From assembly GCA_965214525.1 (NCBI GenBank), contig OZ243959.1, positions 1,674,001 to 1,738,000 on the forward strand: a DNA stretch of 64,000 nucleotides, given 5' to 3'. This DNA comes from Qipengyuania_B sp965214525. GTDB lineage: Bacteria; Pseudomonadota; Alphaproteobacteria; Sphingomonadales; Sphingomonadaceae. Below are positions 43,097 through 51,936 of this stretch, piece by piece (the first letter of the stretch is position 1; each line of letters begins with the position of its first letter). The position numbers were made by a program, and so were the translations under genes. The notes beneath the pieces were generated by a model, which was given only the letters and a program-made list of their open reading frames with translations, made no database searches and had not been told where the DNA came from.

Positions 43097-44602
43097 TTGG
43101 CTGGCGACCCTGAACGCATCCCGGTTATCGTCGGGGTCGGGCAGATCAACGACCGTCCCGGCGATCCGCAAGCGGGGCTTGATTCGGTTGAATTGATGAT
43201 CGCGGCCCTGCGCTTGGCGGACGCGGATGCGGGCGGCGGTTGGCTAGCTGATGCGGGATCACTCGGGATCGTCGACCAGATATCCTTTCCCGCCCTCAAT
43301 CCCGCCAACTGCGCCGTAACCGAGGCGGTAGGCGCGTTACCGCGCTTCGTCACCCAAACCGAAGGGCCAATGGGAGACAGTCCGCTGCGGCTTTTGAGCG
43401 AGGCTGCCAACCGGATCGGAAGCGGCGAGATCGCGATAGCGTTGGTGACGGGCGGGGAGGCTTTGCGCACTGCTGCCTACCGTGCCGCCGCGGCGGCCAA
43501 CACCGATCCCTATGCGCACAACGCATTGCATCGACGGCGGGGCGAAAAACCGAAAGGCTATCGCGAAAGCTACGGTCTTGCAGCCCCGGTCGACATTTAC
43601 CCGCTTTATGAAAACGCCTGCCGCGCCGCGTGGCAACAAACCCTCGCGCAAGGGCAGGCGGAAAGCGGCGCGATCTGGTCCAATATGTCGCAGGTCGCCG
43701 CGCGCAACGATCATGCCTGGTTGCGCGCGCCGCGAACAGCGGAAACGGTGATCGAACCGAGCGCCAGCAATCGCCCGATCGCACACCCGTATACCAAGCT
43801 GCAGGTCGCGAATTCTTCAGTCAACCAAGGCGCGGCATTCATCGTCGCCAGCCTTGCCGAAGCCCGGCGGCGGGGCGTCGCGGACAACCGCCTCGTTTAT
43901 GTGGGCCTTGGCGCGGCCGCGCATGAACCCGAGGACGTCCTGGCCCGCGACCGCTACGATCGTTCGGCCGGGATGGAGGTTTCGATCCGCAAGGCGCTCG
44001 CGTTGAACGGTCTGGAACCTGCCGACCTCGACCATGTCGAATTGTACTCCTGCTTCCCTTGTGTGCCGAAGATGGCACGCCGCGTGCTCGATTGGCCATC
44101 AGACCGCCCTATGACCGTGTTCGGCGGGCTGACTTTCGGGGGCGGCCCAATCGGCAATTACATGAGCCATGCTGTCGGAAGCATGGTGGACACGCTGCGT
44201 CACACCGGCGGGAAAGGTCTGCTGTTTGCAAATGGCGGTTATGCTACGCACAATCATACGCTCGCGCTGTCGTCTACCGAGTGGCATGGCATCGCCTTCC
44301 CGCAGGACTTCGACTTTCAGGCCGAGGCGGATAAGGCGCGCATGACCGTCCCCAAGCTGGACAAGCACTATGAAGGCGCAGCTTCCATCGAAACGTATAC
44401 CGTAACGTATGGCCGCGACGGAAGTCCGAAGCACGGAATCATCGTCGCACGGACTGTCTCGGACGCTCGCACCCTGGCGCTCGTTCGGGCGGGCGACAGC
44501 GACACCATCGCCTTCCTGACCGACGGCGCTAAAGAGCCGATCGGGAGCATGGGCCAGGTCCGAACGGGCATTGACGGTTTGACGGAATGGACGCGCGCCT
44601 GA
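43097..44602 (+). CDS. Thiolase-like protein with extra C-terminal domain, catalytic Cys not seen
   Basis: 501 aa from the TTG at 43097, four bases after the thiolase stop with AGGGG in the overlap. The thiolase fold is visible: IPVIVGVGQINDRPGD, VTGGEALRTA, and GGLTFGGGPIGNYMSHAVGS. Where classical thiolases have the active Cys, this one has TEGPMGDSPLRLL. It retains YSCFPCVPK and a His in GGYATHNHTLAL. After residue 400 comes a beta-rich tail with ASIETYTVTYGRDGSPKHGI, like the added domain of SCP2-type thiolases. It may be a thiolase that uses another residue, or a binding partner. Confidence 0.8.
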   Translation: MAGDPERIPVIVGVGQINDRPGDPQAGLDSVELMIAALRLADADAGGGWLADAGSLGIVDQISFPALNPANCAVTEAVGALPRFVTQTEGPMGDSPLRLLSEAANRIGSGEIAIALVTGGEALRTAAYRAAAAANTDPYAHNALHRRRGEKPKGYRESYGLAAPVDIYPLYENACRAAWQQTLAQGQAESGAIWSNMSQVAARNDHAWLRAPRTAETVIEPSASNRPIAHPYTKLQVANSSVNQGAAFIVASLAEARRRGVADNRLVYVGLGAAAHEPEDVLARDRYDRSAGMEVSIRKALALNGLEPADLDHVELYSCFPCVPKMARRVLDWPSDRPMTVFGGLTFGGGPIGNYMSHAVGSMVDTLRHTGGKGLLFANGGYATHNHTLALSSTEWHGIAFPQDFDFQAEADKARMTVPKLDKHYEGAASIETYTVTYGRDGSPKHGIIVARTVSDARTLALVRAGDSDTIAFLTDGAKEPIGSMGQVRTGIDGLTEWTRA

Positions 44603-44633
44603 TGGAACCGGTTGGACAACAATAGAACAATTT

Positions 44634-45299
44634 GTGCAGGTAATTTCTGTTTACGACCTCGATCGCACGGTCTTGCGCCACGCGACTTTCACGCCGTTCC
44701 TGATCCATTGCGCGAAGAAGGACGGGTTGAAGAAGCTGCTCCTACTGCCGGTCTGGATTATGGCTATGGCATTCTACAAACTGGGCGGCTGCTCGCGCCA
44801 GGCGCTGAAGCAGTTCGGATTGCACCTGTTCCTCGACCGTGATGTGTCCGACACCGAGTTGCACGGCCTTGCCCAAGGCTTTGCGGACACCATCTTGCCA
44901 GGATGGCTTTCGCACCGCGCCAAAGCAGCGATAGGTAAGGACCGGTCCGAGGGCGACCTGCTCGTGCTTGCGACAGCGGCGATGGATTTCTATGCTGGCG
45001 AAATTGGCCGTCAATTGGGGTTTGATCACGTGCTGGCCACCCGGCACACCCTTTCGCCCGGTCGCGGGGTGACGATGTGCCGCAATTGCTACGGCAACGA
45101 AAAGCCGTTGCGCGTCGCGGCATGGCTGCACGATCTGAGATTGGAACGAACGGCGTGCGAGGTGCGCTTCACAACCGACAGCATCAGCGATGCGCCGTTG
45201 CTGGATTGGGCCGACCAAGGAACCCTTGTCGATGCCGGGAAACGCGGCAATCAGGTCGCACGCGAACGCGGTTGGGGCACCGCGCGGTTCAACCGTTAG
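44634..45299 (+). CDS. HAD-IB (SerB-like) hydrolase
   Basis: A 221-aa protein from a GTG. Motif I VYDLDRTVL holds the nucleophile D8 and acid D10. A helical cap with a hydrophobic segment (LLLLPVWIMAMAFYKLGG) follows, then YGNEKPLRVAAWL with the motif III Lys, and motif IV TTDSISDAPLLDWA. HAD-IB members act on phosphoserine or on phosphorylated lipid or sugar intermediates. The hydrophobic cap hints at a lipid-linked substrate. It lies 31 bases after the thiolase-like gene and is convergent with the glycan genes. Confidence 0.85.
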   Translation: MQVISVYDLDRTVLRHATFTPFLIHCAKKDGLKKLLLLPVWIMAMAFYKLGGCSRQALKQFGLHLFLDRDVSDTELHGLAQGFADTILPGWLSHRAKAAIGKDRSEGDLLVLATAAMDFYAGEIGRQLGFDHVLATRHTLSPGRGVTMCRNCYGNEKPLRVAAWLHDLRLERTACEVRFTTDSISDAPLLDWADQGTLVDAGKRGNQVARERGWGTARFNR

Positions 45300-46413
45300 G
45301 CGCGATCGCGGCCAAGATCACGGCGACGTGACGCTTCCATGAGAACTGCTGGCAAGCACGGCGCTGCCCTGCCCGCCCCATTGCCTGCCGATATTCCGCG
45401 TTGGTGACGAGCCGCTCCAGTGCGTCGGCTATCGCGACCGTATCGGAACCGGGAACGACCAGCCCGGATGTTCCATCCTCGACCAGTTCTTTCGCACCTC
45501 CGTCGGCACCTACTATCACGGCTGCTCCGGCCGCCATCGCATCAGCAATGGCAATGCCGAAACCCTCGAAATCCCGGCCGTCATCCGCGGCGATCTGTGG
45601 GTGAAGGAAGATGTCGGCATCCGCATAGAGCCGCGCTGCGCGATCGGCGGATACAAACCCGGCGACCTCGACGACGTCGTGCAGGTTGTTTTGTATTACG
45701 GCGGCGCTGACGTCATCGTAGGCAGGACCGCGCCCTGCCACGACATAGCGAAACTCATGGCCGCGGTCGCGCAGAGCCGCACAGGCTTGCACGCATGCCA
45801 CGACGTTCTTGCGCGGTTCGAGCCGACAGAGCGAAACAATGAGCGGCGGTCGTTTTTGCCCGTGTCCGGACCGGGGGGGAAGATCCCATGCACTACGGCC
45901 GTTCCATGCGATGAGGGGTTCGATGTCGTCCGGCTTCAATCGCGTAACGAGCCGTTCGCCGCTATGATGGCTCACCGCAATGCAACGTTTCGCCTGCCGC
46001 GCGACCATCCGCATGAGCCTTAGCGCAACCCCGCGAGGATACATGAACTCACGCCCATGAAACGTCGTCACGAAGGGCAGGCCCATAGCCATCGCCAGCA
46101 CAGAGGTGCGCCATGTCGTGCCGTGAGTGAACAGCGGAGCGCCCTTGGTTCGCAACTCGCCGCGCATGGCGCGCAAGAAACGGACGAGGACTCCGACACC
46201 CCTGCCCGGACCGGTATCGATTAGATCAACCCCGCCAATCCTATCCAAGCGCGGACCGAGGCTGGTCTGGGTGAATACTGTCACGTGCGCGCCAATGTCG
46301 GCATAGGCTTCCGCGACGCCTCGGGCATATGATTGCATTCCGCCCTCGTCCGGGTGATAGCCCTTGGCCAACACCCAAATGTGCTTACCATCGAGGCGTA
46401 CAGGCTCAATCAT
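45289..46413 (-). CDS. GT4 family glycosyltransferase
   Basis: A 374-aa GT-B fold protein. GYHPDEGGMQSYARGVAEAY starts the acceptor domain, and the donor domain has VSLCRLEPRKNV and EGFGIAIADAMAAGAAVIVG with the usual Glu pair. Such enzymes build surface polysaccharides using nucleotide sugars. Its ATG lies within the last codons of the upstream gene (8-bp overlap), so it is coupled to the glycerophosphotransferase-like gene. Its stop overlaps the end of the HAD gene on the other strand. Confidence 0.9.
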   Translation of the reverse strand: MIEPVRLDGKHIWVLAKGYHPDEGGMQSYARGVAEAYADIGAHVTVFTQTSLGPRLDRIGGVDLIDTGPGRGVGVLVRFLRAMRGELRTKGAPLFTHGTTWRTSVLAMAMGLPFVTTFHGREFMYPRGVALRLMRMVARQAKRCIAVSHHSGERLVTRLKPDDIEPLIAWNGRSAWDLPPRSGHGQKRPPLIVSLCRLEPRKNVVACVQACAALRDRGHEFRYVVAGRGPAYDDVSAAVIQNNLHDVVEVAGFVSADRAARLYADADIFLHPQIAADDGRDFEGFGIAIADAMAAGAAVIVGADGGAKELVEDGTSGLVVPGSDTVAIADALERLVTNAEYRQAMGRAGQRRACQQFSWKRHVAVILAAIAPNG

Positions 46414-47569
46414 CGAGCAGCCGCATTATCGCTTCCGCGCCGCGCTGCGCTGCCGGCTGTTGGGTTATCGAAAACGTATCCGCCAGCATGGCACGTTGGA
46501 TCGGCAGGTAATCAGAATGCGTCGCGACCGCTTCGTCGACCTTTGCGACGATATCCGCATGGCGTCCGGTAACGGGGCCGGCGTGCCAATGGGCGTAGCT
46601 GGGATTGCCCCGCCAATCGACCCCGTGGGCATCGAGATGCAGGCACGGCCGCGGTATCCTTAGAAACTCATAGACCTGGCTGCTTGCATCCCCGATGTAG
46701 ATATCCGCTGCGTTCGTGTAGCTCATGTCGGTCGAGGCGGGGCTTGCCAGATCGATCAACAGGTTCTTTCGCGCCGCCAAGGGACCGTCCAAGGCAGGCA
46801 CTTTACGATACGCTGGCGGTGCTATGGTGACGACGTGCTTACGCGCGAACAGCATGACGTGGGGCGCGAATATGACATTGTAACGACCCGAAGCGGTCAG
46901 ATCGTCGATCACCCGGTTTCCCATCGTGAACCAACTTGACAGACGGGGGGAAGGATGCGGACTGTATAGCACACTAGGCTTGGCTGAATCGGCAAACGGC
47001 AGCGTAGGGCGGTTCGCGCCATACAGATCGAACTTTGCATAGCCGGTCATCGCGATCCGCTCGGGCGGAACATCGGCCTCCGCCTCCAGGCGACGCGCTA
47101 TCTTCGGTCCCGCGACAAGAGACAGATCGAACAGGGCGCTTTGCCTGTCGAAGCCAATCGCGCGGTCCCCCGCTCCATGACGCGTGTGGACGATCTTGAG
47201 CCGATCCATCGCGTAACGTGTCTTGAGCAACAATGAAGTCTTTTCCGCCACCACCAGAACATCGAACTGCCGGAAGAAATCTAGATTGTCGCGATAGACG
47301 AGAAGCTTACGAGCAGGCACGAGCCCGTCCAGGGCGCCTGCCATCGTGCGCGATAGCGCGGATTGCAGATCGAGCCGAACGAGTTTCATCTGCGACAACG
47401 ATGGGCCGGCAATGTTCGTGATCTGTCGGGCGATGGGCTCGCCGGCGACCGCAAGCGTGACGGCAACCCCGCCCCGCGCTGCCAAAACCATGGCAATGGG
47501 CAGGCTATGGGCGACCTGATGGGTTTGATCATGGTTGAACAGGAAGCAGACCCGTTTGGTGTTGGCCAC
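46406..47569 (-). CDS. CDP-glycerol glycerophosphotransferase-like glycosyltransferase
   Basis: A 387-aa protein with a GTG start. GT-B-like N-terminus RVCFLFNHDQTHQVAHSLPI, middle IVHTRHGAGDRAIGF (the HGxG loop), then VLYSPHPSPRLSSWF and, near the end, YIGDASSQVYEFLRIPRP, which mirrors the D-x-S-S motif of TagF/CDP-glycerol transferases. It may therefore add phospho-polyol or sugar units to a lipid-linked polymer. It diverges from the flippase gene (start 47630) with 60 bases between. Confidence 0.7.
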   Translation of the reverse strand: MANTKRVCFLFNHDQTHQVAHSLPIAMVLAARGGVAVTLAVAGEPIARQITNIAGPSLSQMKLVRLDLQSALSRTMAGALDGLVPARKLLVYRDNLDFFRQFDVLVVAEKTSLLLKTRYAMDRLKIVHTRHGAGDRAIGFDRQSALFDLSLVAGPKIARRLEAEADVPPERIAMTGYAKFDLYGANRPTLPFADSAKPSVLYSPHPSPRLSSWFTMGNRVIDDLTASGRYNVIFAPHVMLFARKHVVTIAPPAYRKVPALDGPLAARKNLLIDLASPASTDMSYTNAADIYIGDASSQVYEFLRIPRPCLHLDAHGVDWRGNPSYAHWHAGPVTGRHADIVAKVDEAVATHSDYLPIQRAMLADTFSITQQPAAQRGAEAIMRLLDD

Positions 47570-47629
47570 TGCCTATCGCCCGTGCTGCGCAGTTGAGGTC
47601 GGCCCCGCCTTGGTCCAAGGAACGCGCGT

Positions 47630-48958
47630 ATGACGAAGGATGCTGCGACCACCCCTCTGCGAACAGGGACGGTCAAACGGATGGGGGTGAATATCGCCTG
47701 GCTGTTTGGCGGCAAGGGTTTTGGTGCCGTTTGTTCCATCGCCTACCTGGCAATACTGGCGCGCTCTCTGGGCATTCGTGATTTTGGGCACTTTTCCCTC
47801 ATTTTCGCAACCGGGCAGGCGTTCGTGTCGCTGGCAGGTTTCCAGAGCTGGCAAACCATGGTCCGCTATGGTGCACAATATGTGCACGCGCACGATTGGG
47901 TCAAATTCGGCAGGCTTGGCATGCTTTGCGGGTTGCTCGACTGGATCGGAGCCGTTTTGGGCTGCGTTGCCGCATGGATCGTCTACTACGTGTTTGCTGA
48001 TGATCTGGGCCTTAACCCCGCTTACGTCGACATGGCATTCGCTTTCAACTGTGCGTTGTTGTGGGCTCGCGTATCGGCCCCCGTAGGCATTGTGCGCGCG
48101 CTCGACCGCTTCGATGTTGCCGTCTATGTCGAGATGCTGGTACCTCTTGGGCGGCTGTTCGCCGCGCTGCTCCTTTGGTTCACCGGGCCGACCGTCGGGC
48201 AGTTCCTGTTCGCTTGGGCCACTATCGATCTGCTGTCTGCGGCTGCCTACTGGGTTGCTGCCTGGCGCCTGGCCCCGGGATCACTTCGGGCACGGTATAT
48301 GGCTGACTGGCGGACGGCGCTTGCCGAGAACACGGGAATAAAACGGTTCTTTGGCGTCACCTACGTCAGTTCGACGCTGGACGTCGCATTCAAACAGGGG
48401 CCGGTTCTGGCAGTCGGCTTTTTTCTCGGGACCAGCGCTGCGGGTATCTACCGCCTCGCCGACCAGATGGCGCAGGCGTTCGGCAAACTATCGCAGTTGG
48501 TTGGACGGGCGATCTACTCCGATATCAACCGGTCGCATGCCGCCAACACCGTCGCTCAGTTCGGTCAGCTGGTGAAACGGGTCACCGCCGTCGCGGGCAT
48601 TGGCAGCCTGATCATCGTGAGCCTGGTCATTTTGTTCGGGCGGCAATTGCTCGGTCTGATAGGCGGGGAAGGCTATGAAGGGGGGGCAATCGTCTTCGTG
48701 CCCTTGGCATTGGCGGCCAGTCTGGAACTGGCCAGCGTTGCCTATGAACCGGTGTTGCACGCGACGAATTACGCAAGGCTGGCCCTCATCGCCCGCATTC
48801 TTGCCATCTTCGCTTTGGTAACCGGCATTGCCGTGCTGGTTCCCTTCGGCAGCTCGGGTATAGCTTGGGCGGTCGCCGCGGGGCAGGCGAGTGGATACCT
48901 CATCATGGGGACCATGGTTATGATGGTGATGCGCAAGCTGAGGCGCTCTCCCGCCTAG
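47630..48958 (+). CDS. Wzx-type polysaccharide flippase
   Basis: A 442-aa protein with about 12-14 hydrophobic helices and AAGGAA before the ATG. N-terminal GVNIAWLFGGKGFGAVCSIAYLAI and later GFFLGTSAAGIYRLADQMAQ fit the oligosaccharide flippase (MOP/PST) group, which moves lipid-linked repeat units across the inner membrane. It shares a divergent promoter region with the two transferase genes and overlaps the next minus-strand gene end to end by four bases. Confidence 0.88.
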   Translation: MTKDAATTPLRTGTVKRMGVNIAWLFGGKGFGAVCSIAYLAILARSLGIRDFGHFSLIFATGQAFVSLAGFQSWQTMVRYGAQYVHAHDWVKFGRLGMLCGLLDWIGAVLGCVAAWIVYYVFADDLGLNPAYVDMAFAFNCALLWARVSAPVGIVRALDRFDVAVYVEMLVPLGRLFAALLLWFTGPTVGQFLFAWATIDLLSAAAYWVAAWRLAPGSLRARYMADWRTALAENTGIKRFFGVTYVSSTLDVAFKQGPVLAVGFFLGTSAAGIYRLADQMAQAFGKLSQLVGRAIYSDINRSHAANTVAQFGQLVKRVTAVAGIGSLIIVSLVILFGRQLLGLIGGEGYEGGAIVFVPLALAASLELASVAYEPVLHATNYARLALIARILAIFALVTGIAVLVPFGSSGIAWAVAAGQASGYLIMGTMVMMVMRKLRRSPA

Positions 48959-49737
48959 CGCCGCGCCCGAAGAATGGTTTGAACCAAGGCCAGATCTTCC
49001 GCCTTGTCGACATCGATCGGCGCTTGGGCATCGAGCACGACATGGCGCGCCGTGCAACCCAGTGCGCGTCCCGCTTGGTCAAGCGCCTGGGCAAGGGTCA
49101 GTCTGCGCAGGGCCACCTGGATCAGCAGCCAGGGGCCGAAGCTGGCGACCAGTCGCAAACCCTTCTTGCGATTCTGCTCGATCGCCGACCAGTGTTCCAG
49201 CACAGCGCGACAGGCCGGACCGTTGAAGGCGAACAGGTTCGCCCCGGAATACTGGCCATCCTTGAACTTCAGCCAGGTTCGCCTGGTGTCTGGATAGGCG
49301 GCTTCGACGATGCTGCGTTCGCCCACTCCCAGAGCAATATCGGTTCCGACCGCTCCAGCGAGAAATGTTTCGATGCGTGCGGGCGTCAACAACACGTTGT
49401 CTGCCGTTGTCACCAGCACCGGCAAAGGGGCGCGGTCGGTCCCCGCCCAGGCCGAGAGACTGGCCGCGATCCCAGCGCCGCTGCGGCCAAAGCTTACCCG
49501 ATCGTCCTGCAGGGACGGCCCCCCGCCCTCCTCCAACCCACCGATATCCTGCGCGAGGATCACGATGCGTTCGATGTTTCCGCTTGCAAGCAGCGCATCA
49601 ACGACGTGATCGATCATCGGGTGCCCATCGATGCGGATCAACGCCTTGGTCGCCTCGCCCAATGATCTCGCGAGCGGATCGCCTCCCGGACGCTCGCCAG
49701 CCAATACGATTGCTGTCCACGCTGGGAGAACCGTCAT
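48955..49737 (-). CDS. MobA-like NTP transferase (sugar/alcohol-phosphate nucleotidyltransferase)
   Basis: 260 aa from the ATG at 49737 with a strong GAGGAGGG site; the frame to 49806 lacks one. The nucleotide-binding start AWTAIVLAGERPGGDPLAR and KALIRIDGHPMIDHVVDAL match the NTP_transf_3 fold, with the metal-site pattern VTTADNVLL. It should form an NDP-activated sugar, polyol or cofactor. With a glycerophosphotransferase-like protein and a flippase nearby, an activated polyol or sugar for the same polymer is the simplest reading. Confidence 0.8.
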   Translation of the reverse strand: MTVLPAWTAIVLAGERPGGDPLARSLGEATKALIRIDGHPMIDHVVDALLASGNIERIVILAQDIGGLEEGGGPSLQDDRVSFGRSGAGIAASLSAWAGTDRAPLPVLVTTADNVLLTPARIETFLAGAVGTDIALGVGERSIVEAAYPDTRRTWLKFKDGQYSGANLFAFNGPACRAVLEHWSAIEQNRKKGLRLVASFGPWLLIQVALRRLTLAQALDQAGRALGCTARHVVLDAQAPIDVDKAEDLALVQTILRARR

Positions 49738-50176
49738 TCCCTCCTCACCCAAATGTTCGCTTGTGTTGATGCCCGTCGATCGTTCAAACGCTCTTCCTCG
49801 AACCACCGCGACCTGGATGCCTGCCGGACGCCGCAGCGCGGTGCTTGCCGATGAAGAAAGGGCATCGCCAGCTTGAACCGGAAATCAGTGATCGACGCCA
49901 TACCCCCAGAACGAGAACCGAAAGAACCATCCGCGATGGTGTCGCAGGCGATGCAACCAATCTCTGTCATTGTTCAACCCTTCCGCCAGACCCGTCGGTT
50001 GTCTTCTAAACTTGCGTCTTGTCACTCTCGGGGCTCTGATTAAGCTGGTTTCAGGACCGGTGCTTGCTCGAAGATGGGGCGAACCGTGGTTTGAAGGCGA
50101 ATCTTCTTGGGCGTGTTTCAAAGGTTCGCAAAGCAGGGGACATCCCTAGAGATAACGGGCGGAGTGGAGAAGACTT
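49738..50176. other. Intergenic region, nothing recognised
   Basis: 439 bases between the divergent nucleotidyltransferase and acyl-CoA synthetase genes. Frames on the minus strand give short aromatic-rich peptides without ribosome sites. It probably holds the two promoters. Confidence 0.5.
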
Positions 50177-51910
50177 ATGGCTAACTTGGCGAAATCCATC
50201 GGCTGGCGGCCGCCGCCCGGCTGGCCAGCGATCTCCCGCGCAAAATGCATTGAACGCCTGACCGCGCCAGGCGCGCGTTTCGAGATGGAGACGCGCGATA
50301 TCCGTGGCATTCCAACCCGCGTATGGAAAAATGCGCCGCGCGACCTGCGGGCCCTTGCGCTGCTCGGGCAGACGTATGACGATCGCGTCTTTTCCATCTA
50401 TGAAGAAGAGTCCGTAACCTACGATGCGTGGTTTCGCGCAGTGGCCAGGTTAGCCGAAGATCTGCAATCGCAGGGCGTGTCGAAGGGGGACCGGGTGGCG
50501 CTTGCCATGCGCAATCTGCCCGAATGGCCGGTCGTATTCTTCGCTGCCGTAACGATCGGCGCAATCTGCGTTCCCCTGAATGCCTGGTGGACCGGAGGGG
50601 AACTTGCCTATGGACTGGCCAATTCCGGCGCCAAGGTGCTGGTATGCGATGCGGAACGATGGAAGCGGATCGCGCCGCACCGTCGCGACTGCCCCGATCT
50701 TGCGCGGGTCATCGTTAGTCGTCTGGAAAGTGATGGCGATGCCGTCGAACGATTGGAAGGCATTGTCGGCACCCCGGCCGGATATGCCGACCTTCCGACG
50801 GGCGCACTGCCCGAAGCCGACATCTCGCCCGATGACGATGCGACCATTTTCTACACCAGCGGGACGACCGGCAATCCCAAGGGGGCGCTCGGCACCCACC
50901 GCAACCTTTGCACCAACATCATGTCGAGCGCGTTCAACGCTGCCTGTGCCCTGCTCCGGCGCGGAGAGGACATTGCGCCGCCCGTACCCAAAGTAGGCCT
51001 TACCGTGATACCATTGTTCCACGTGACAGCATGCTCGGCCGGACTGATGGGCACGATCGCGGCGGGCAACACGGTCATCTTCATGCACAAGTGGGACGCG
51101 GTTGAAGCGTTCAAGATCATCGAGCGGGAAAAGGTCAACGTGACCGGCGGAGTGCCGACGATCGCATGGCAATTGCTTGAACACCCCGAACGGTCGAATT
51201 ACGATCTTTCGAGCATCGAGGCGATCGCTTACGGAGGCGCGCCTGCCGCCCCCGAACTCGTGCGCAAGATACGCGAGGTGTTCGGCGCACTGCCGGGTAA
51301 CGGCTGGGGCATGACCGAGACGATGGCGACCGTTACCGGTCATTCGAGCGAAGATTACCTGAACCGCCCCGATAGCTGCGGACCGCCGGTGGCCGTGGCC
51401 GACCTCAAGATCATGACCGAGGATGGCTGCCGAGAGCTTCCCGTCGGGGAGATCGGCGAGTTATGGGCGCGGGGCCCGATGGTGGTGAAAGGGTATTGGC
51501 GCAACCCGGAAGCGACCAGCGAAACCTTCATCGATGGCTGGGTACGCACAGGCGACCTCGCGCGACTGGACGAGGAGGGCTTTTGCTACATCGCCGACCG
51601 GGCGAAAGACATGATCATCCGGGGCGGCGAGAACATCTATTCGTCCGAAGTCGAAAACGTGTTGTACGATCACCCCGCGGTCACCGATGCGGCCCTGATC
51701 GGGCTGCCGCATCGCCAACTGGGTGAAGAGCCGGCAGCGGTGGTTCACCTCGCCCCTGGAACGAACGTCAGCCAAAAAGAGCTGCAGCAATGGGTGGCGG
51801 ATCGCCTGGCCAAGTTCAAAGTGCCCGTCCGTATCGTGTTTTCTGCCCATATCCTGCCCCGCAATGCGAACGGGAAAATCCTGAAAAAGGAGCTGGCGTC
51901 GTTATTTTGA
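50177..51910 (+). CDS. Acyl-CoA synthetase (AMP-binding, class I adenylate-forming)
   Basis: A 577-aa protein of full family length. A-motifs: TIFYTSGTTGNPKGALGTHR (P-loop), GWGMTETMATVTG, the DGWVRTGDLARLDEEGFCYI and RAKDMIIRGGENIYSSEVEN regions, and the C-terminal catalytic Lys in NANGKILKKEL. It activates a carboxylic acid to its CoA ester. The substrate is not readable. The transporter and dehydrogenase genes that converge on it suggest a shared catabolic pathway for a long-chain or cyclic acid. Confidence 0.93.
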   Translation: MANLAKSIGWRPPPGWPAISRAKCIERLTAPGARFEMETRDIRGIPTRVWKNAPRDLRALALLGQTYDDRVFSIYEEESVTYDAWFRAVARLAEDLQSQGVSKGDRVALAMRNLPEWPVVFFAAVTIGAICVPLNAWWTGGELAYGLANSGAKVLVCDAERWKRIAPHRRDCPDLARVIVSRLESDGDAVERLEGIVGTPAGYADLPTGALPEADISPDDDATIFYTSGTTGNPKGALGTHRNLCTNIMSSAFNAACALLRRGEDIAPPVPKVGLTVIPLFHVTACSAGLMGTIAAGNTVIFMHKWDAVEAFKIIEREKVNVTGGVPTIAWQLLEHPERSNYDLSSIEAIAYGGAPAAPELVRKIREVFGALPGNGWGMTETMATVTGHSSEDYLNRPDSCGPPVAVADLKIMTEDGCRELPVGEIGELWARGPMVVKGYWRNPEATSETFIDGWVRTGDLARLDEEGFCYIADRAKDMIIRGGENIYSSEVENVLYDHPAVTDAALIGLPHRQLGEEPAAVVHLAPGTNVSQKELQQWVADRLAKFKVPVRIVFSAHILPRNANGKILKKELASLF

Positions 51911-51936
51911 TGGAGAGGGGCAACCAATCGGAGACG

